In this document: piece by piece, positions 1 to 9,722 of the stretch
Numbering within the stretch: position 1 is the stretch's first letter
How the letters are laid out: each line of letters begins with the position of its first letter
Source of the DNA: Bacillus sp. FJAT-52991
GTDB lineage: Bacteria > Bacillota > Bacilli > Bacillales > Domibacillaceae
Reading direction: 5' to 3'
Length of the DNA stretch: 64,000 nucleotides
Assembly (NCBI RefSeq): GCF_037201805.1
Contig: NZ_CP147404.1
Span: forward strand, 1,574,001 to 1,638,000
Program-made: the position numbers and the translations under genes
Notes under the pieces: model-generated
Database searches by the model: none
Told to the model about the DNA's origin: nothing
What the model saw: only the letters and a program-made list of their open reading frames with translations

Positions 1-516
1 TTTAACAAAGAGCCTCATCGTAGTCCAGGGGTCATGAGAAAGCTGGACGAAGAATATTTTCGGAGAATTGAAGCGATTGAATTCGCCGTTAAATATGATG
101 ATGGTCGTGATCCAAGAGGGGTTACACAGGCAGACATTGTGTTAATTGGCGTTTCGCGGACGTCAAAAACACCATTATCCATGTATTTAGCACATAAACG
201 GTTTAAAGTAGCTAATGTCCCGTTAGTTCCAGAAGTGTCTCCACCGGATGAATTGTTTGAAATTCCAAGAAAAAATTGTATTGGCCTGGTGATTTCTCCA
301 GATCAATTAAATGAAATACGCAAGGAGCGATTAAAGGCATTAGGACTAACATCCAAAGCAAATTATGCAAGCTTTGAGCGGATTCTTGGTGAACTAGATT
401 ACGCTGAAAAAATTATGAAGCGTGTCGGTTGTCCGATTATTAATGTATCCAATAAGGCAGTAGAAGAGACGGCTGGCTTAATTTTAGAAGTGTTGAAAAA
501 AGAGAGGAGTTTTTAA
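1..516 (+). CDS. Pyruvate, phosphate dikinase regulatory protein (PPDK kinase/phosphorylase), 5'-truncated by window edge
   Basis: This is the C-terminal part of a DUF299 bifunctional Ser/Thr kinase and Pi-dependent pyrophosphorylase, which inactivates and reactivates PPDK by modifying its regulatory threonine. The frame is open from base 1, so the true start lies outside the window; about 171 codons are visible of a family of about 270. Family hallmarks seen are the segment around DDGRDPRG and the P-loop-like [11 protein letters not shown] followed by [17 protein letters not shown]. The stop codon overlaps the first ATG of the dikinase gene by one base, so regulator and target are translationally coupled. 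In Bacillus this family is called YqfL. The assignment is strong because sequence and neighbour agree. Confidence 0.93.
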   Translation, partial: FNKEPHRSPGVMRKLDEEYFRRIEAIEFAVKYDDGRDPRGVTQADIVLIGVSRTSKTPLSMYLAHKRFKVANVPLVPEVSPPDELFEIPRKNCIGLVISPDQLNEIRKERLKALGLTSKANYASFERILGELDYAEKIMKRVGCPIINVSNKAVEETAGLILEVLKKERSF

Positions 517-3170
517 TGATGGGGAAGTTTGTATATTTATTTCATGAAGGTCAAGGCGATATGAAAGAGTTACTAGGAGGAAAAGGAGCCAATTTAGCAG
601 AAATGACGAATATTGGTTTGCCAGTTCCGTACGGTTTTACAATTACCACTGAAGCTTGTAATGCTTATTATGAATCAGGTAAAGCCATTCCTTCTGTAGT
701 AGAACAGCAAACAATTGAAGCTTTAAACCGTTTAGAAGAGAAAATGGAGAAAAAGCTTGGAGACCCTGAGAATCCGTTACTCGTTTCTGTTCGGTCCGGT
801 TCTGTCTTCTCCATGCCTGGAATGATGGATACGATCTTAAACCTTGGGATGAACGATGAAACGGTCGTCGGGATGGCCAAATTAACAAATAATCCGCGCT
901 TTGCCTATGACTCTTACCGTCGTTTCATTCAAATGTTCAGCAATGTTGTTCTTGAAATCGATACTTACTATTTCGAACAATTACTAGAAGAAACCCGGGA
1001 ACAAAAAGGGTATTCATCTGACCCAGAATTAACGGCTGAAGATTGGAAAGAAGTGATTGTAGGCTATAAGGAGATTGTCAAAAAACATACGAAAAAAGCA
1101 TTCCCGCAAGATCCAAAGGAACAGCTTTTCTTAGCGATCAATGCCGTGTTTAATTCTTGGAATAATCAGCGTGCCATTATTTATCGCCGTCTAAATAAAA
1201 TTCCTGATCATCTTGGAACAGCGGTGAATATTCAAAGCATGGTATTTGGAAATATGGGGAATGATTCTGGTACAGGAGTCGCTTTCACAAGAAATCCGTC
1301 AACGGGCGAATCTGTTCTTTACGGTGAATACTTAATCAATGCCCAAGGAGAAGATGTGGTAGCGGGTATTCGCACACCGCAGCCGATTGCTACTTTACAA
1401 GAAGAAATGCCAGAAGTGTACAAGCAGTTTACAGAGACATGCCATCAATTAGAGCAACATTATCAAGAAATGCAGGATATCGAATTCACAGTAGAACGTG
1501 GAAAACTATTTATCTTGCAAACACGTAATGGAAAGCGTACAGCACAAGCAGCTATTCGCATAGCGGTAGAAATGGAGCAAGAAGGAATTATTGATAAAAA
1601 GACGGCGCTTCTTCGTGTCGATCCTGATCAATTAAATCAACTTTTGCATCGCCGTATTGATGATTCTATTGCAAAGGAAATTTTAGCAAAAGGTTTACCA
1701 GCCTCTCCAGGTGCCGCTACAGGTCAAGTCGTGTTCGATGCGGATGAGGCAGAACAATTAGCCAGTCAAGGACAAAAAGTGATCCTTGTCCGTCCTGAAA
1801 CGACGCCAGATGATATTCATGGTATTGTCACTTCACAAGCGATTGTGACAAGCCGCGGTGGAATGACAAGCCATGCAGCTGTTGTGGCAAGAGGAATGGG
1901 TAAAGCATGTATTTGCGGCTGCGAGGCTTTAAAAATAGATTTAAAGGCTAAACAATTTATGGTTGGCGAAACGGTAGTCAACTATGGAGAGATCATCACG
2001 ATTGATGGGTCTACTGGTGAAATTATTCTTGGAGAGGTACCGATGATTGACCCAGAGTTATCCGATGAATTCCTGCAATTGCTTACTTGGGCGGATGAAG
2101 AACGACAAATGAACGTTCGCGCGAATGCAGATACACCAGAAGATGCGAAGAAATCCTTTGAATTTGGTGCAGAAGGCATTGGATTATGCCGTACAGAGCA
2201 TATGTTTATGGACAGTAAACGAATCCCAATTGTTCAAGAAATGATTTTAGCGGAAAACTTTAACGAAAGAAAAGCAGCGCTTGAACAGCTTTTACCAATG
2301 CAACAAAGCGACTTTGAAGGAATTTTTGAAGCGATGCAAGGATACCCGGTGACTGTCCGCTTGCTAGATCCACCACTTCATGAATTTTTACCTAATAAAG
2401 AGGAACTTCTAGTTGAAGTGACAAAGCTTCAAATCTTAGATCCGCAATCGAAAGAACTGAAGGAAAAAGAACAATTGTTGAAAAAGGTACGCCAATTAGA
2501 TGAACATAATCCAATGCTTGGCCTGCGCGGTTGCCGCCTAGGCATGATGTACCCTGAAATCTATGAAATGCAAGCGAAAGCAATTTTCTATGCTGCGGCT
2601 AAATTAGTTGAAAAAGGAATGGCCGTTCAACCGGAAATCATGATCCCACTTGTGGGGCACGTCAACGAATTAAAAGAGATGCGCCAATTAGTAATCGATG
2701 CAGCTAACCATATACAAGAAGAAACAGGACAAACAGTTGCTTACACAATTGGTACGATGATTGAAATTCCACGGGCTGTTTTGACAGCGGACGAAATTGC
2801 TGTGGAAGCTGACTTCTTCTCATTTGGAACGAATGATTTAACGCAGACAACATTCGGCTACAGCCGTGATGATGCAGAAGGTAAATTCCTGCAAGCCTAT
2901 ATTGAAAATAAAGTTCTTCCAGAAAATCCATTTGCTGTTCTTGATCAGAATGGAGTCGGAAAACTTGTGGAAACAGGTGTGAAACTAGGGCGTGCAACAA
3001 AGGCTAAGTTGAAAACAGGTGTTTGTGGAGAACATGGCGGCGAAAAAAGCTCCGTTGAGTTCTTCTACAAAACAGGTTTAGATTATGTCAGCTGCTCGCC
3101 ATACCGCGTGCCGCTTGCTCGTTTAGCTGCCGCACAAGCATCGATTCGCTTTAATAAAGAAGAAATGTAA
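516..3170 (+). CDS. ppdK: Pyruvate, phosphate dikinase
   Basis: This cytoplasmic enzyme interconverts pyruvate + ATP + Pi with PEP + AMP + PPi. At 884 residues it is full length. An N-terminal ATP-grasp half (LLGGKGANLAEM near the start, SVRSGSVFSMPGMMDT) precedes the mobile phosphohistidine domain with GGMTSHAAVVARG. In that motif, His453 is the catalytic histidine and Thr451 the residue that the upstream regulator modifies. A C-terminal PEP/pyruvate barrel follows, with GLCRTEHMF, SFGTNDLTQTTFG and TGVCGEHGG. Two start codons are possible, ATG at 516 or 519; the AGAGAGGAG at 501-509 fits 519 slightly better. It forms an operon with the regulator, which suggests PPDK activity here is controlled by reversible phosphorylation. 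Confidence 0.97.
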   Translation: MMGKFVYLFHEGQGDMKELLGGKGANLAEMTNIGLPVPYGFTITTEACNAYYESGKAIPSVVEQQTIEALNRLEEKMEKKLGDPENPLLVSVRSGSVFSMPGMMDTILNLGMNDETVVGMAKLTNNPRFAYDSYRRFIQMFSNVVLEIDTYYFEQLLEETREQKGYSSDPELTAEDWKEVIVGYKEIVKKHTKKAFPQDPKEQLFLAINAVFNSWNNQRAIIYRRLNKIPDHLGTAVNIQSMVFGNMGNDSGTGVAFTRNPSTGESVLYGEYLINAQGEDVVAGIRTPQPIATLQEEMPEVYKQFTETCHQLEQHYQEMQDIEFTVERGKLFILQTRNGKRTAQAAIRIAVEMEQEGIIDKKTALLRVDPDQLNQLLHRRIDDSIAKEILAKGLPASPGAATGQVVFDADEAEQLASQGQKVILVRPETTPDDIHGIVTSQAIVTSRGGMTSHAAVVARGMGKACICGCEALKIDLKAKQFMVGETVVNYGEIITIDGSTGEIILGEVPMIDPELSDEFLQLLTWADEERQMNVRANADTPEDAKKSFEFGAEGIGLCRTEHMFMDSKRIPIVQEMILAENFNERKAALEQLLPMQQSDFEGIFEAMQGYPVTVRLLDPPLHEFLPNKEELLVEVTKLQILDPQSKELKEKEQLLKKVRQLDEHNPMLGLRGCRLGMMYPEIYEMQAKAIFYAAAKLVEKGMAVQPEIMIPLVGHVNELKEMRQLVIDAANHIQEETGQTVAYTIGTMIEIPRAVLTADEIAVEADFFSFGTNDLTQTTFGYSRDDAEGKFLQAYIENKVLPENPFAVLDQNGVGKLVETGVKLGRATKAKLKTGVCGEHGGEKSSVEFFYKTGLDYVSCSPYRVPLARLAAAQASIRFNKEEM

Positions 3171-3191
3171 TAAAAAGTATCATGTAACTAG

Positions 3192-3234
3192 AGGGCTGTC
3201 TCATACGTCGAGTTTTCGACTATGGGGCAGCCTT
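3192..3234 (+). terminator. Hairpin downstream of ppdK
   Basis: An imperfect stem pairs GGGCTGTCTCATA..GTCGA with TCGAC..TATGGGGCAGCC around a short T-rich loop. The T-run after it is weak (TTTGTTG). It probably ends ppdK transcription. The GGGCTGTC edge resembles the perfect hairpin at 23006-23055. Confidence 0.55.
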
Positions 3235-3303
3235 TGTTGTCTATTAGAAAAAGAGCCCACGTCCCATATTTTATTGGGATAGTCATTAAAAGTAGGAGGG
3301 TTA

Positions 3304-3405
3304 TCAAGATATGATGTTGCATTCCACATTAATAGTAATCTTTTCTTTTTCTACATTAGTTAATTGCTCATTGCGCACGCACGTATAATAAAGTGACACA
3401 TTCAT
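3304..3405 (-). CDS. Possible small ORF (33 aa) or gene remnant
   Basis: A short minus-strand reading frame starts at ATG 3405 behind a good ribosome site (AAAGGAGCAG, about 5 nt spacing) and ends with TGA at 3304. The peptide starts MNVSLYYTCVRNEQ and ends VECNIIS; I recognise no family. It lies 27 bp downstream of the 182-aa gene and reads in the same direction, so it could be the last member of that operon, or the 5' stub of a longer gene that has been lost. The strong ribosome site is the main argument that it is or was translated. Confidence 0.35.
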   Translation of the reverse strand: MNVSLYYTCVRNEQLTNVEKEKITINVECNIIS

Positions 3406-3432
3406 AACACTGCTCCTTTGCTAGCCTTCTAA

Positions 3433-3981
3433 TCAAATTGTTTCCCATAGCTTTTGGCGGTTTTCCAATAGCTCAAGTAGCTCTGTCAAACTCGGAGCTA
3501 AATCTTTTCGCATATTTGCGATATTTTGGAATAAGGGTATCGCTGCACGCATTTGATATTCACTGTAAACATAGTAGCTAATAAAAGCACATTCTTCATA
3601 GCCACATGGTTCCTTCTCTTCCCATCCCTCCTCATCTTCCTCTTCAACTTCTGACCAAAGCCATTTTTCCTGTAGCAGTTCATCCATATGCTGCACAGGT
3701 CTAGATGTCAGCTCATCCCAAGTAAAAGCAGAAGCAACTACAATATATAACTGTATTTCTTCCTTCTTTACACTTTCTACAGATCGATTCGGCAATGTGT
3801 GTAAAAGCTGTTGAATAGCCCATGGTGTAACCTGCCATAGCGTGCCTTGATGTTCAATTAATTGCGCAACCTTACCGTATTTATCCATTTTTATTAATTC
3901 TGGAATTTTTGTACCTCTTCCGTATGCAGTTGTTAAACGATGCCAAGGTATCGTTAACATTTCTTGATAGGCAATTTGCAT
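3433..3981 (-). CDS. HEAT-like/immunity-like protein of unknown function (182 aa)
   Basis: This is a cytoplasmic acidic protein with no signal peptide. Its N-terminus (IPWHRLTTAYGRGTKIPELI, then EHQGTLWQVTPWAI) resembles a signature I know from small HEAT-like proteins of bacteria: W-x2-L-x3-YG-x-A-x-D-x-P-x-L-L followed by HQGT-x4-AT-x2-A. Such proteins are often found in gene clusters with polymorphic-toxin immunity genes. The rest, including the acidic stretch near residues 100-125, matches nothing I can name. It starts 11 bp after the stop of the 411-aa gene and is probably co-transcribed with it. No toxin gene is visible at this locus, so an immunity role is inference only. Confidence 0.6.
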   Translation of the reverse strand: MQIAYQEMLTIPWHRLTTAYGRGTKIPELIKMDKYGKVAQLIEHQGTLWQVTPWAIQQLLHTLPNRSVESVKKEEIQLYIVVASAFTWDELTSRPVQHMDELLQEKWLWSEVEEEDEEGWEEKEPCGYEECAFISYYVYSEYQMRAAIPLFQNIANMRKDLAPSLTELLELLENRQKLWETI

Positions 3982-3992
3982 GAAAATACTCC

Positions 3993-5228
3993 TTATATAA
4001 GTTCTTTAATAATCGCCTCAAAGCGTGTGCGATATGGTTTTGGAATGCGCATAAATACTGAGCTAGTAAAGTCATTCAAATGGATGATACCAAAGCATGT
4101 ATATAAAAGCTGCGCTACAGCCATATCTTTATATTCCTCAATTTTTTCGTTTTGTTCAAGAGGAATATATGGACAAAGCTCTATAAGTGGTGTCGTCATA
4201 AATTTTTCGAACCATTGTAAGTTGTCATCTGTGCTCATAGCTTGTTCAAAGAAAGCATCATACGGAACTTCTTGTACAGATTGTACCGTACATACAAAGA
4301 CGGGCAATGTTTCTGGTGTTAGCCCAAATGTTTCAACATAGGCTTTCGCAAAGTATTCAGGCATTGGTGAATGGTCACCATCGCATTCATACATATAGTC
4401 GATAACGAGCCTGCCGTAGCTTTTATCGTATAAACCAAGACCAAAAATGGCGAATGTACTTGGCATCGCAGCCTGTTCCTCATCGACATCTTGATAAAAA
4501 TGATATTGTGCCATCGCCTTATAGCCATACTCGACTAGTGCAGCATGTAGGCTAGGGTAGCTGACAGCTTTAGCGAAGAAGTGATGTGATGATGTAACAG
4601 GTAAATGCTCGATTGGTAGCACTAAGTTACTCTTACCTTCATAATGAATGCTATAGCTTTTAGGAAAATCTTCTTCTAATAAAGCATTTAAGTATGCTAA
4701 TGCTTGGCGATAAGCCTCTTCGTTTTCTTCTTTAATTTGAATCGTAATCTTTGCCAGCACATCATTTGCTTGGCAAAAAATTAGGTCGGATTCCATCTGT
4801 TGTTTATGTGCTGGCAAAGTGCCAGAGCCAATTGTGATTAATAAGTTGTAAGTTTCTGTATCTAATTCTTTAATTGTTGCTAACAATTCTTTAACTGTTA
4901 AATATTCAAAACTTGCACCATACTTTCCTAAATTTATGACATAGTAGCTTAACAATGGTAAGTAGGCTAATGATTGGTGCTTGTTAGTGAAATGAGAAAG
5001 GCAGTAGCGCTGTGTCTCAAAGTCAAGCTCTTGACGAAATGCATCTAACAATGCGAGCTGTTGATAGTGGCAAAGTACTTCATGCAACGTGATGTCGTCT
5101 AGTGAAAAAGAAGGGGTGATGATTTTAGAAGGATAGACGTCTGTTTCAATTTTATATTGTTTAGAAAGTAGTTCTTGCTCAAGCTGTAGCCATAATGTTT
5201 CATTTTTGGTAAATTGATCAGTTTTCAT
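3993..5228 (-). CDS. Uncharacterised protein, 411 aa
   Basis: This is a well-formed gene: ATG at 5228 preceded by AGAGGGAGG, 411 codons, strong Bacillus-like codon use. The product is acidic, appears cytoplasmic and has no visible catalytic motif. Segments such as LPLLSYYVINLGKYGASFEY and a C-terminal region rich in aromatic and acidic residues are visible, but I do not recognise the family with confidence; DUF6138 is a weak possibility from memory. It sits in a minus-strand run with a DUF1963 fragment upstream and the HEAT-like 182-aa gene downstream. That context resembles the clusters of orphan immunity-type genes common in Bacillaceae, but no function can be assigned. Confidence 0.7.
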   Translation of the reverse strand: MKTDQFTKNETLWLQLEQELLSKQYKIETDVYPSKIITPSFSLDDITLHEVLCHYQQLALLDAFRQELDFETQRYCLSHFTNKHQSLAYLPLLSYYVINLGKYGASFEYLTVKELLATIKELDTETYNLLITIGSGTLPAHKQQMESDLIFCQANDVLAKITIQIKEENEEAYRQALAYLNALLEEDFPKSYSIHYEGKSNLVLPIEHLPVTSSHHFFAKAVSYPSLHAALVEYGYKAMAQYHFYQDVDEEQAAMPSTFAIFGLGLYDKSYGRLVIDYMYECDGDHSPMPEYFAKAYVETFGLTPETLPVFVCTVQSVQEVPYDAFFEQAMSTDDNLQWFEKFMTTPLIELCPYIPLEQNEKIEEYKDMAVAQLLYTCFGIIHLNDFTSSVFMRIPKPYRTRFEAIIKELI

Positions 5229-5320
5229 GGTATTGCCTCCCTCTGTAAATGTGAATATATTAATGCCTGATGTAACATCACGGATTAATGAAAGCCACTG
5301 AAGTCATTACATACAAATAG

Positions 5321-5755
5321 TTAATAGCACTGCAAAACAGTCCATGCTTTATCGAATTTTTTATTTTTGCAGTCTTCCTTGCGAATCCAGAAGTATAGTT
5401 TGCCGCTATCGCCCCACAGATAGCCGAGGTCATCTTCCGAATCAAGCTGTAATAGGAGATGCCAATCCTTTACGTGTGGTTCAAGCTCCTTGCGTAACGG
5501 GTGATTGTAGGCTGTTGAATCCCCGCAATATAAACTCTTTGTGACAAGCTGGCATTGTAAATACATATCCCCTTGAATCGTATCAGAATGACCATCTATG
5601 CGATGTGTCGTTTGTTCCGTTGTCTCTTCATCGCCCCAAGGAGGGAGTCTGCCAAAAAAACGGATTTCTCGACCGTTTCTTTTCAATTCTTCTTTCCTTA
5701 TGCATGGATTCACGAAAAAACGGGCTTCCATAAAAAGACTCATGAAAATCCACAA
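5321..5755 (-). pseudogene. DUF1963 (YwqG-like) gene, 5'-truncated
   Basis: The frame encodes the C-terminal half of a DUF1963 protein. Recognisable pieces are REIRFFGRLPPWGDEE, GDMYLQCQLVTKSLYCGD, KDWHLLLQLDSEDDLGYLWGDSGKLYFWI and a terminal AWTVLQCY. The usual family length is about 250-270 residues, but here at most 144 codons are open, and an in-frame TAA lies just upstream of the first possible (TTG) start. No ribosome site precedes that codon. The N-terminal half is therefore missing and the gene is probably dead. In B. subtilis ywqG lies beside the ywqJ/ywqK LXG-toxin genes, so this fragment fits a decayed toxin-immunity neighbourhood, which is inference. Confidence 0.7.
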
Positions 5756-6071
5756 ACTTTAGATAGCTATGAATAATTCAGGTTTATATTAAGAAATTCA
5801 TCATTTTTGATAAAATGAGCCTATCTTTAGCTTGAATTATGCATTTATTACCATTAAAATTAAAGGGAACGTATATTCGTGATGGTGGTTATTTTAATGT
5901 ATTCTATGCGAGAATCGTCATATGAATAGAATCGATATGGATTTTACCTGTCCTGTCATCTTTGTATTCATATTTCGGTAGATAAAGAGAGAAATAAAAT
6001 GATAAATTTTCTCAAGTATAGTAGATTATTTCTTAAGCTTTATGTCATTACAACCGGAGGGACTAGTAAAC
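5756..6071. other. Intergenic gap upstream of the DUF4132 gene
   Basis: There is no gene in this gap between the truncated DUF1963 frame and the DUF4132 gene. It is AT-rich. A TTGATAAAATG near 5809-5819 looks like an extended -10 box, but no convincing -35 accompanies it. The promoter for the DUF4132 gene should lie here. I see no clear operator. Confidence 0.4.
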
Positions 6072-9000
6072 ATGCAAACATCTGAAAAAATTATTGACCA
6101 GTTAATGGAGTCATTCCAAGTTTTCGATTTACAACCGCAAGTAATGGATCTTTTGGAAGAATATTTGCTAGGCGAGCGAAGTGATGCAGAAATTGAAAAA
6201 ATATTAGAAGAGATCGGAGAAAAAACAGACGTTGACATACATAACTATAGCTCTCCGCAAAATTGGGCCTTCGAGATGTTAGAAGATTATGTTGAAGAAG
6301 AAATTTTTGCTCGTTTTTTCAAGATTTCTATTATGCTTATAGGAGAGAGAGTATTGAATCTTTGGTCTCTTCAGCATCTGAAAAAAAATCGTGAAAAGAC
6401 ACATGAATATTTCAAACGTATAAACATTCCATTTCATTATTACATCTTAAATGCTGCAAATAAGATCATGGAAAGAAATGAAATGGGTGATATAAAGTAT
6501 CTAAGTCACTTAGAAAAACTGTGTGATTTAGATAGTGATGCGATGTGTAAGGCCTTCGAAAGAGGTGAAAATGCACCGGAAATCTTCTTAGGAGCCGTTT
6601 TGTGGAAGAAGGGTGTTCCAATCGAAGGTTTAGAAGATTGGCTGAAGTCATGCATTACTTACAATTTATCTATCTTCCTAAAGGATGAAATGCAGTTTAC
6701 AGATCAAGAGTTAGAACAGGTAAACAAAAATGTACAAGGAGAGCAGTTCGTCCCTTTACAAATTCATAAAAAAGGTAAACAGACTTTCTTATTTAATTTT
6801 CTAATTAGTTTGAACTATTATATGAAAGATGAATGGGAATTAAGTTCAAGAGTTTTAAGGTTATTAATTGAAATCGATCAAGTCTCAAGCTTCCATGGAC
6901 TGTTTGATTATTTGAGGAGAACATTTAATTATCGTTTTGTCACACCGACTGAATTTTTCAAAGATATTGAGGGTTTGATTAGTGATCTTCAATTGCCGTC
7001 CGAATACTATGTGGCTTGGTTAGCTCATCAGCAGTTGAACACGGGTCAAGATTTATTTATGAAGCGACTTCGTTTGTATCGACAACAGCCTGATGTTCTC
7101 ATCAAAGCGTTGCAATTACCTCATCATCAAGGGAAGGGAGTTCTAGCCTCATTATTATGTGAAAGTGGGCACCTAGAAACGTATCTCCCAATTTTGGAGG
7201 AAGAAGTGCAAAATTTTATCACATATAATTGGCAGCAGTTAGAGGTGGATGATGATCAGGTGCTTTCCTTTGTACATTATATTGCTGGGGAAGTTGAAAA
7301 GCCGACGGTACCAAAGCTAGAACGGTTCTATGTGTCTTCAGAGTTAATGAGAAGTATTTTGCTTTTAAAGGGGAAATCACCACTATTTGAGAAGTATGTC
7401 TATTACGTTGTTCTGCTTAGTGATAGCGATCGTTATATTTTTAGACAATTTGTACGCTGCCATCGAGAAATGACGAAAGGCACATTCCAAGAGATTGTTC
7501 AGATTTTGCTTCAACTTCAAGTAGAGGCAACAACGATTTTACCGGCCATTACGGATGTCGTTCATTCAGAATATGATCAATACGGGCCAATTTTTTGTGC
7601 GTATATTGAGGAACATACTAAAGAAGTCATCGAAGCCGTTTCAGCTTGTGATGTCGATGGTAGAGAGTTGATTTTAACGGAAGCGAAGAAAGCATCATGG
7701 GAGGATGATCAATTTAATGCCCTGCTCATTCAGTTAATGGGCGATTCATCTAAACGGATTCGTAAATTGGTTATGGATTCATTAGAAAATCGTCCAAATG
7801 TAAAAGAATTAGTACTCCCGCTACTAGGCCATAAAAAAATTGCTGTACGTGAGCAAGCTGTTCGTCTATTGATCAATCATACAGATCAGGAAGTAGTACA
7901 AGCTCTCCAGGAAACACTTGAAAATGAACGTTCACAAAAGGTGAAGGAACTTATTATCCAAGCGATCCAAATTGAAGAATTAGGAGAGGAAGAAAAAGAT
8001 CTTACTTCGTTAGCTCAATATTGTGAGAAGCATTTAAACAAACGTAAAAAATCAAAAGTGGATTGGATTACTCCTAGTACATTACCCACTTTAATGGCAA
8101 AAGATCAAACAGAAGATCTGACTGAGGATGTCGTTTATTTACTTTTAACGATGTTTGCTGATACCGATGAAGTGACTCTCAATTCCTCTGTAAGTAAGGT
8201 GGCTGAATTTATTGAAGAGAAAAGCTTACAAGCTGTTGCCTATGAAGTGTTATTGCGCTGGATTGCAGACGGGGCGCAAGCAAAGCGAAAATGGGTGTTA
8301 TCAATGGCGGCCCAATTCGGCGATAGTCGAGCGGTCCATGAGCTTTCAGACATGATTGTGCATTGGACGAAAAATTCTAGAGGAGCAATTGCGAGTTTAG
8401 CAGTCAAAGCATTGGCCCTGCAAGGAAGCGATGAAGCGTTACTTATTACTGATGGGATTGCTCAAAAGATTAAACATAAGCAGGTAAGAAGAGCAGCGTC
8501 TGAAGCATTAGAAGTTGCTGCAAAAGAATTCGGCATTACGACGGAAGAGTTAGGTGATCGTCTCATTCCAACTTTAGGGTTTGATCGTGAAGGTAGACGG
8601 ATATTTGATTATGGTCCACGTTCATTTACAGTTGAAATTACACCAGAACAAACGATGCAAATCTTTAAAGAAGATGGAAAGAGCGTGAAAAACTTGCCGC
8701 CGGTTGCTAAAAGTGATGATGAGCAGAAAGCAAGCGATGCTCGAGAGCAATTTAAATTGCTTAAAAAACAACTGAAATCGGTTGTGTCGAATCAAAAGGC
8801 TAGATTAGAAGCTGCTCTATCACAAAATCGTACATGGGCAGTAGAGAAATGGGAGAAGCTGTTTGTTGAGAATGTCATCATGCAGTCGTTTGCGATCGGT
8901 TTAATTTGGGGAGTGTATGAAGAGGGCGAGCTCATCCAAAGCTTTCGTTATATGGATGATGGTACATTTAATACGATTGATGAAGAAGAGTACGAACTTC

Positions 9001-9545
9001 CAGAAGACGCAAGTATCGGGCTGATTCATCCGCTTGATTTAGAAGCGGAAGACATTGAGCAATGGAAAGAGCAGCTTGAAGACTATGAAATTATTCAGCC
9101 AATTTCTCAGTTAGATCGTCAAACCTTTGTTATTACAGAAACAGAGAAAAGCCAAAAAGACATTGTTCGTTTTGCTGGAAGGCAGATGAACGATTTAGCT
9201 CTTCTTGGGAGAATGGATAAATCCAGGTGGTATAAAGGTTCTGTTCAAGACGCTGGCGGCTTTTATGAATTTTATAAAGAGATTGGTAGTTATGGAGCTG
9301 AGCTGCGTATGACAGGTATGTATGTAGCTGGCGGTGATGGTGATGTGATGATTAAAGAAATTGTCTTTTATCAGGCAGGGATGGTTGAACGAGGAAGCTA
9401 TATATATGATGAAGTGACAGACAAGAATAGAATCATGCCCAAGCATGTACCAGAACGAATTTTTAGTGAGATCTTATTTGATGTTTCGAAAGCAACGGAA
9501 AAGTATGACAAGCTCATTGAAGAGTGGCGAGATGTTCGTTGGTAA
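6072..9545 (+). CDS. Giant DUF4132 protein with HEAT-like repeats (YehI/MolR-like)
   Basis: This 1157-residue cytoplasmic protein has mostly helical sequence. HEAT-like repeats lie in the middle (for example MGDSSKRIRKLVMDSLENRP then LLGHKKIAVREQAVRLLINH, around residues 560-640, and again near 740-830). The C-terminal third is a DUF4132 domain, seen in GFDREGRRIFDYGPRSFTVE, NRTWAVEKWEKLFVENVIMQ, FAIGLIWGVYEEG and IGLIHPLDLE. ATG 6072 is preferred over 6042 because GGAGGG lies at 6056-6061. E. coli YehI and MolR carry the same domain and sit beside a MoxR/VWA/SWIM set, as here. The biochemical role is unknown. A terminator and a hairpin repeat separate it from the next gene, so it may be an independent transcript of the same system. 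Confidence 0.85.
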   Translation: MQTSEKIIDQLMESFQVFDLQPQVMDLLEEYLLGERSDAEIEKILEEIGEKTDVDIHNYSSPQNWAFEMLEDYVEEEIFARFFKISIMLIGERVLNLWSLQHLKKNREKTHEYFKRINIPFHYYILNAANKIMERNEMGDIKYLSHLEKLCDLDSDAMCKAFERGENAPEIFLGAVLWKKGVPIEGLEDWLKSCITYNLSIFLKDEMQFTDQELEQVNKNVQGEQFVPLQIHKKGKQTFLFNFLISLNYYMKDEWELSSRVLRLLIEIDQVSSFHGLFDYLRRTFNYRFVTPTEFFKDIEGLISDLQLPSEYYVAWLAHQQLNTGQDLFMKRLRLYRQQPDVLIKALQLPHHQGKGVLASLLCESGHLETYLPILEEEVQNFITYNWQQLEVDDDQVLSFVHYIAGEVEKPTVPKLERFYVSSELMRSILLLKGKSPLFEKYVYYVVLLSDSDRYIFRQFVRCHREMTKGTFQEIVQILLQLQVEATTILPAITDVVHSEYDQYGPIFCAYIEEHTKEVIEAVSACDVDGRELILTEAKKASWEDDQFNALLIQLMGDSSKRIRKLVMDSLENRPNVKELVLPLLGHKKIAVREQAVRLLINHTDQEVVQALQETLENERSQKVKELIIQAIQIEELGEEEKDLTSLAQYCEKHLNKRKKSKVDWITPSTLPTLMAKDQTEDLTEDVVYLLLTMFADTDEVTLNSSVSKVAEFIEEKSLQAVAYEVLLRWIADGAQAKRKWVLSMAAQFGDSRAVHELSDMIVHWTKNSRGAIASLAVKALALQGSDEALLITDGIAQKIKHKQVRRAASEALEVAAKEFGITTEELGDRLIPTLGFDREGRRIFDYGPRSFTVEITPEQTMQIFKEDGKSVKNLPPVAKSDDEQKASDAREQFKLLKKQLKSVVSNQKARLEAALSQNRTWAVEKWEKLFVENVIMQSFAIGLIWGVYEEGELIQSFRYMDDGTFNTIDEEEYELPEDASIGLIHPLDLEAEDIEQWKEQLEDYEIIQPISQLDRQTFVITETEKSQKDIVRFAGRQMNDLALLGRMDKSRWYKGSVQDAGGFYEFYKEIGSYGAELRMTGMYVAGGDGDVMIKEIVFYQAGMVERGSYIYDEVTDKNRIMPKHVPERIFSEILFDVSKATEKYDKLIEEWRDVRW

Positions 9546-9555
9546 GTTGGACATA

Positions 9556-9605
9556 CAATCAGTGGGGGATGAAGAAAACCCCTACTGATTGAAGTTTCAC
9601 TTTAT
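9556..9605 (+). repeat. Hairpin repeat family, copy 1 (3' hairpin only)
   Basis: This is a partial copy of the family found in full at 18704-18860. It keeps only the terminal hairpin (CAATCAGTGGGGG / CCCCTACTGATTG) and the tail TGAAGTTTCACTTTAT. It starts about 10 bp after the stop of the DUF4132 gene. Confidence 0.85.
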
Positions 9606-9616
9606 ATGGGCTAATT

Positions 9617-9662
9617 AAAAAGATGAGTCGAATTGGCTGTATTGTTTGACTCATCTTTTCTT
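9617..9662 (+). terminator. Rho-independent terminator after the DUF4132 gene
   Basis: The stem AAAAGATGAGTC / GACTCATCTTTT encloses an 18-nt loop and is followed by TCTTTTATG. The run is T-rich on both strands. It separates the DUF4132 gene from the MoxR operon. Confidence 0.8.
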
Positions 9663-9722
9663 TTATGAATGTTTTTTTGGGTTGTAGGAAACATCGATAA
9701 GCAGTAGAGAGGAATGAAAGTG

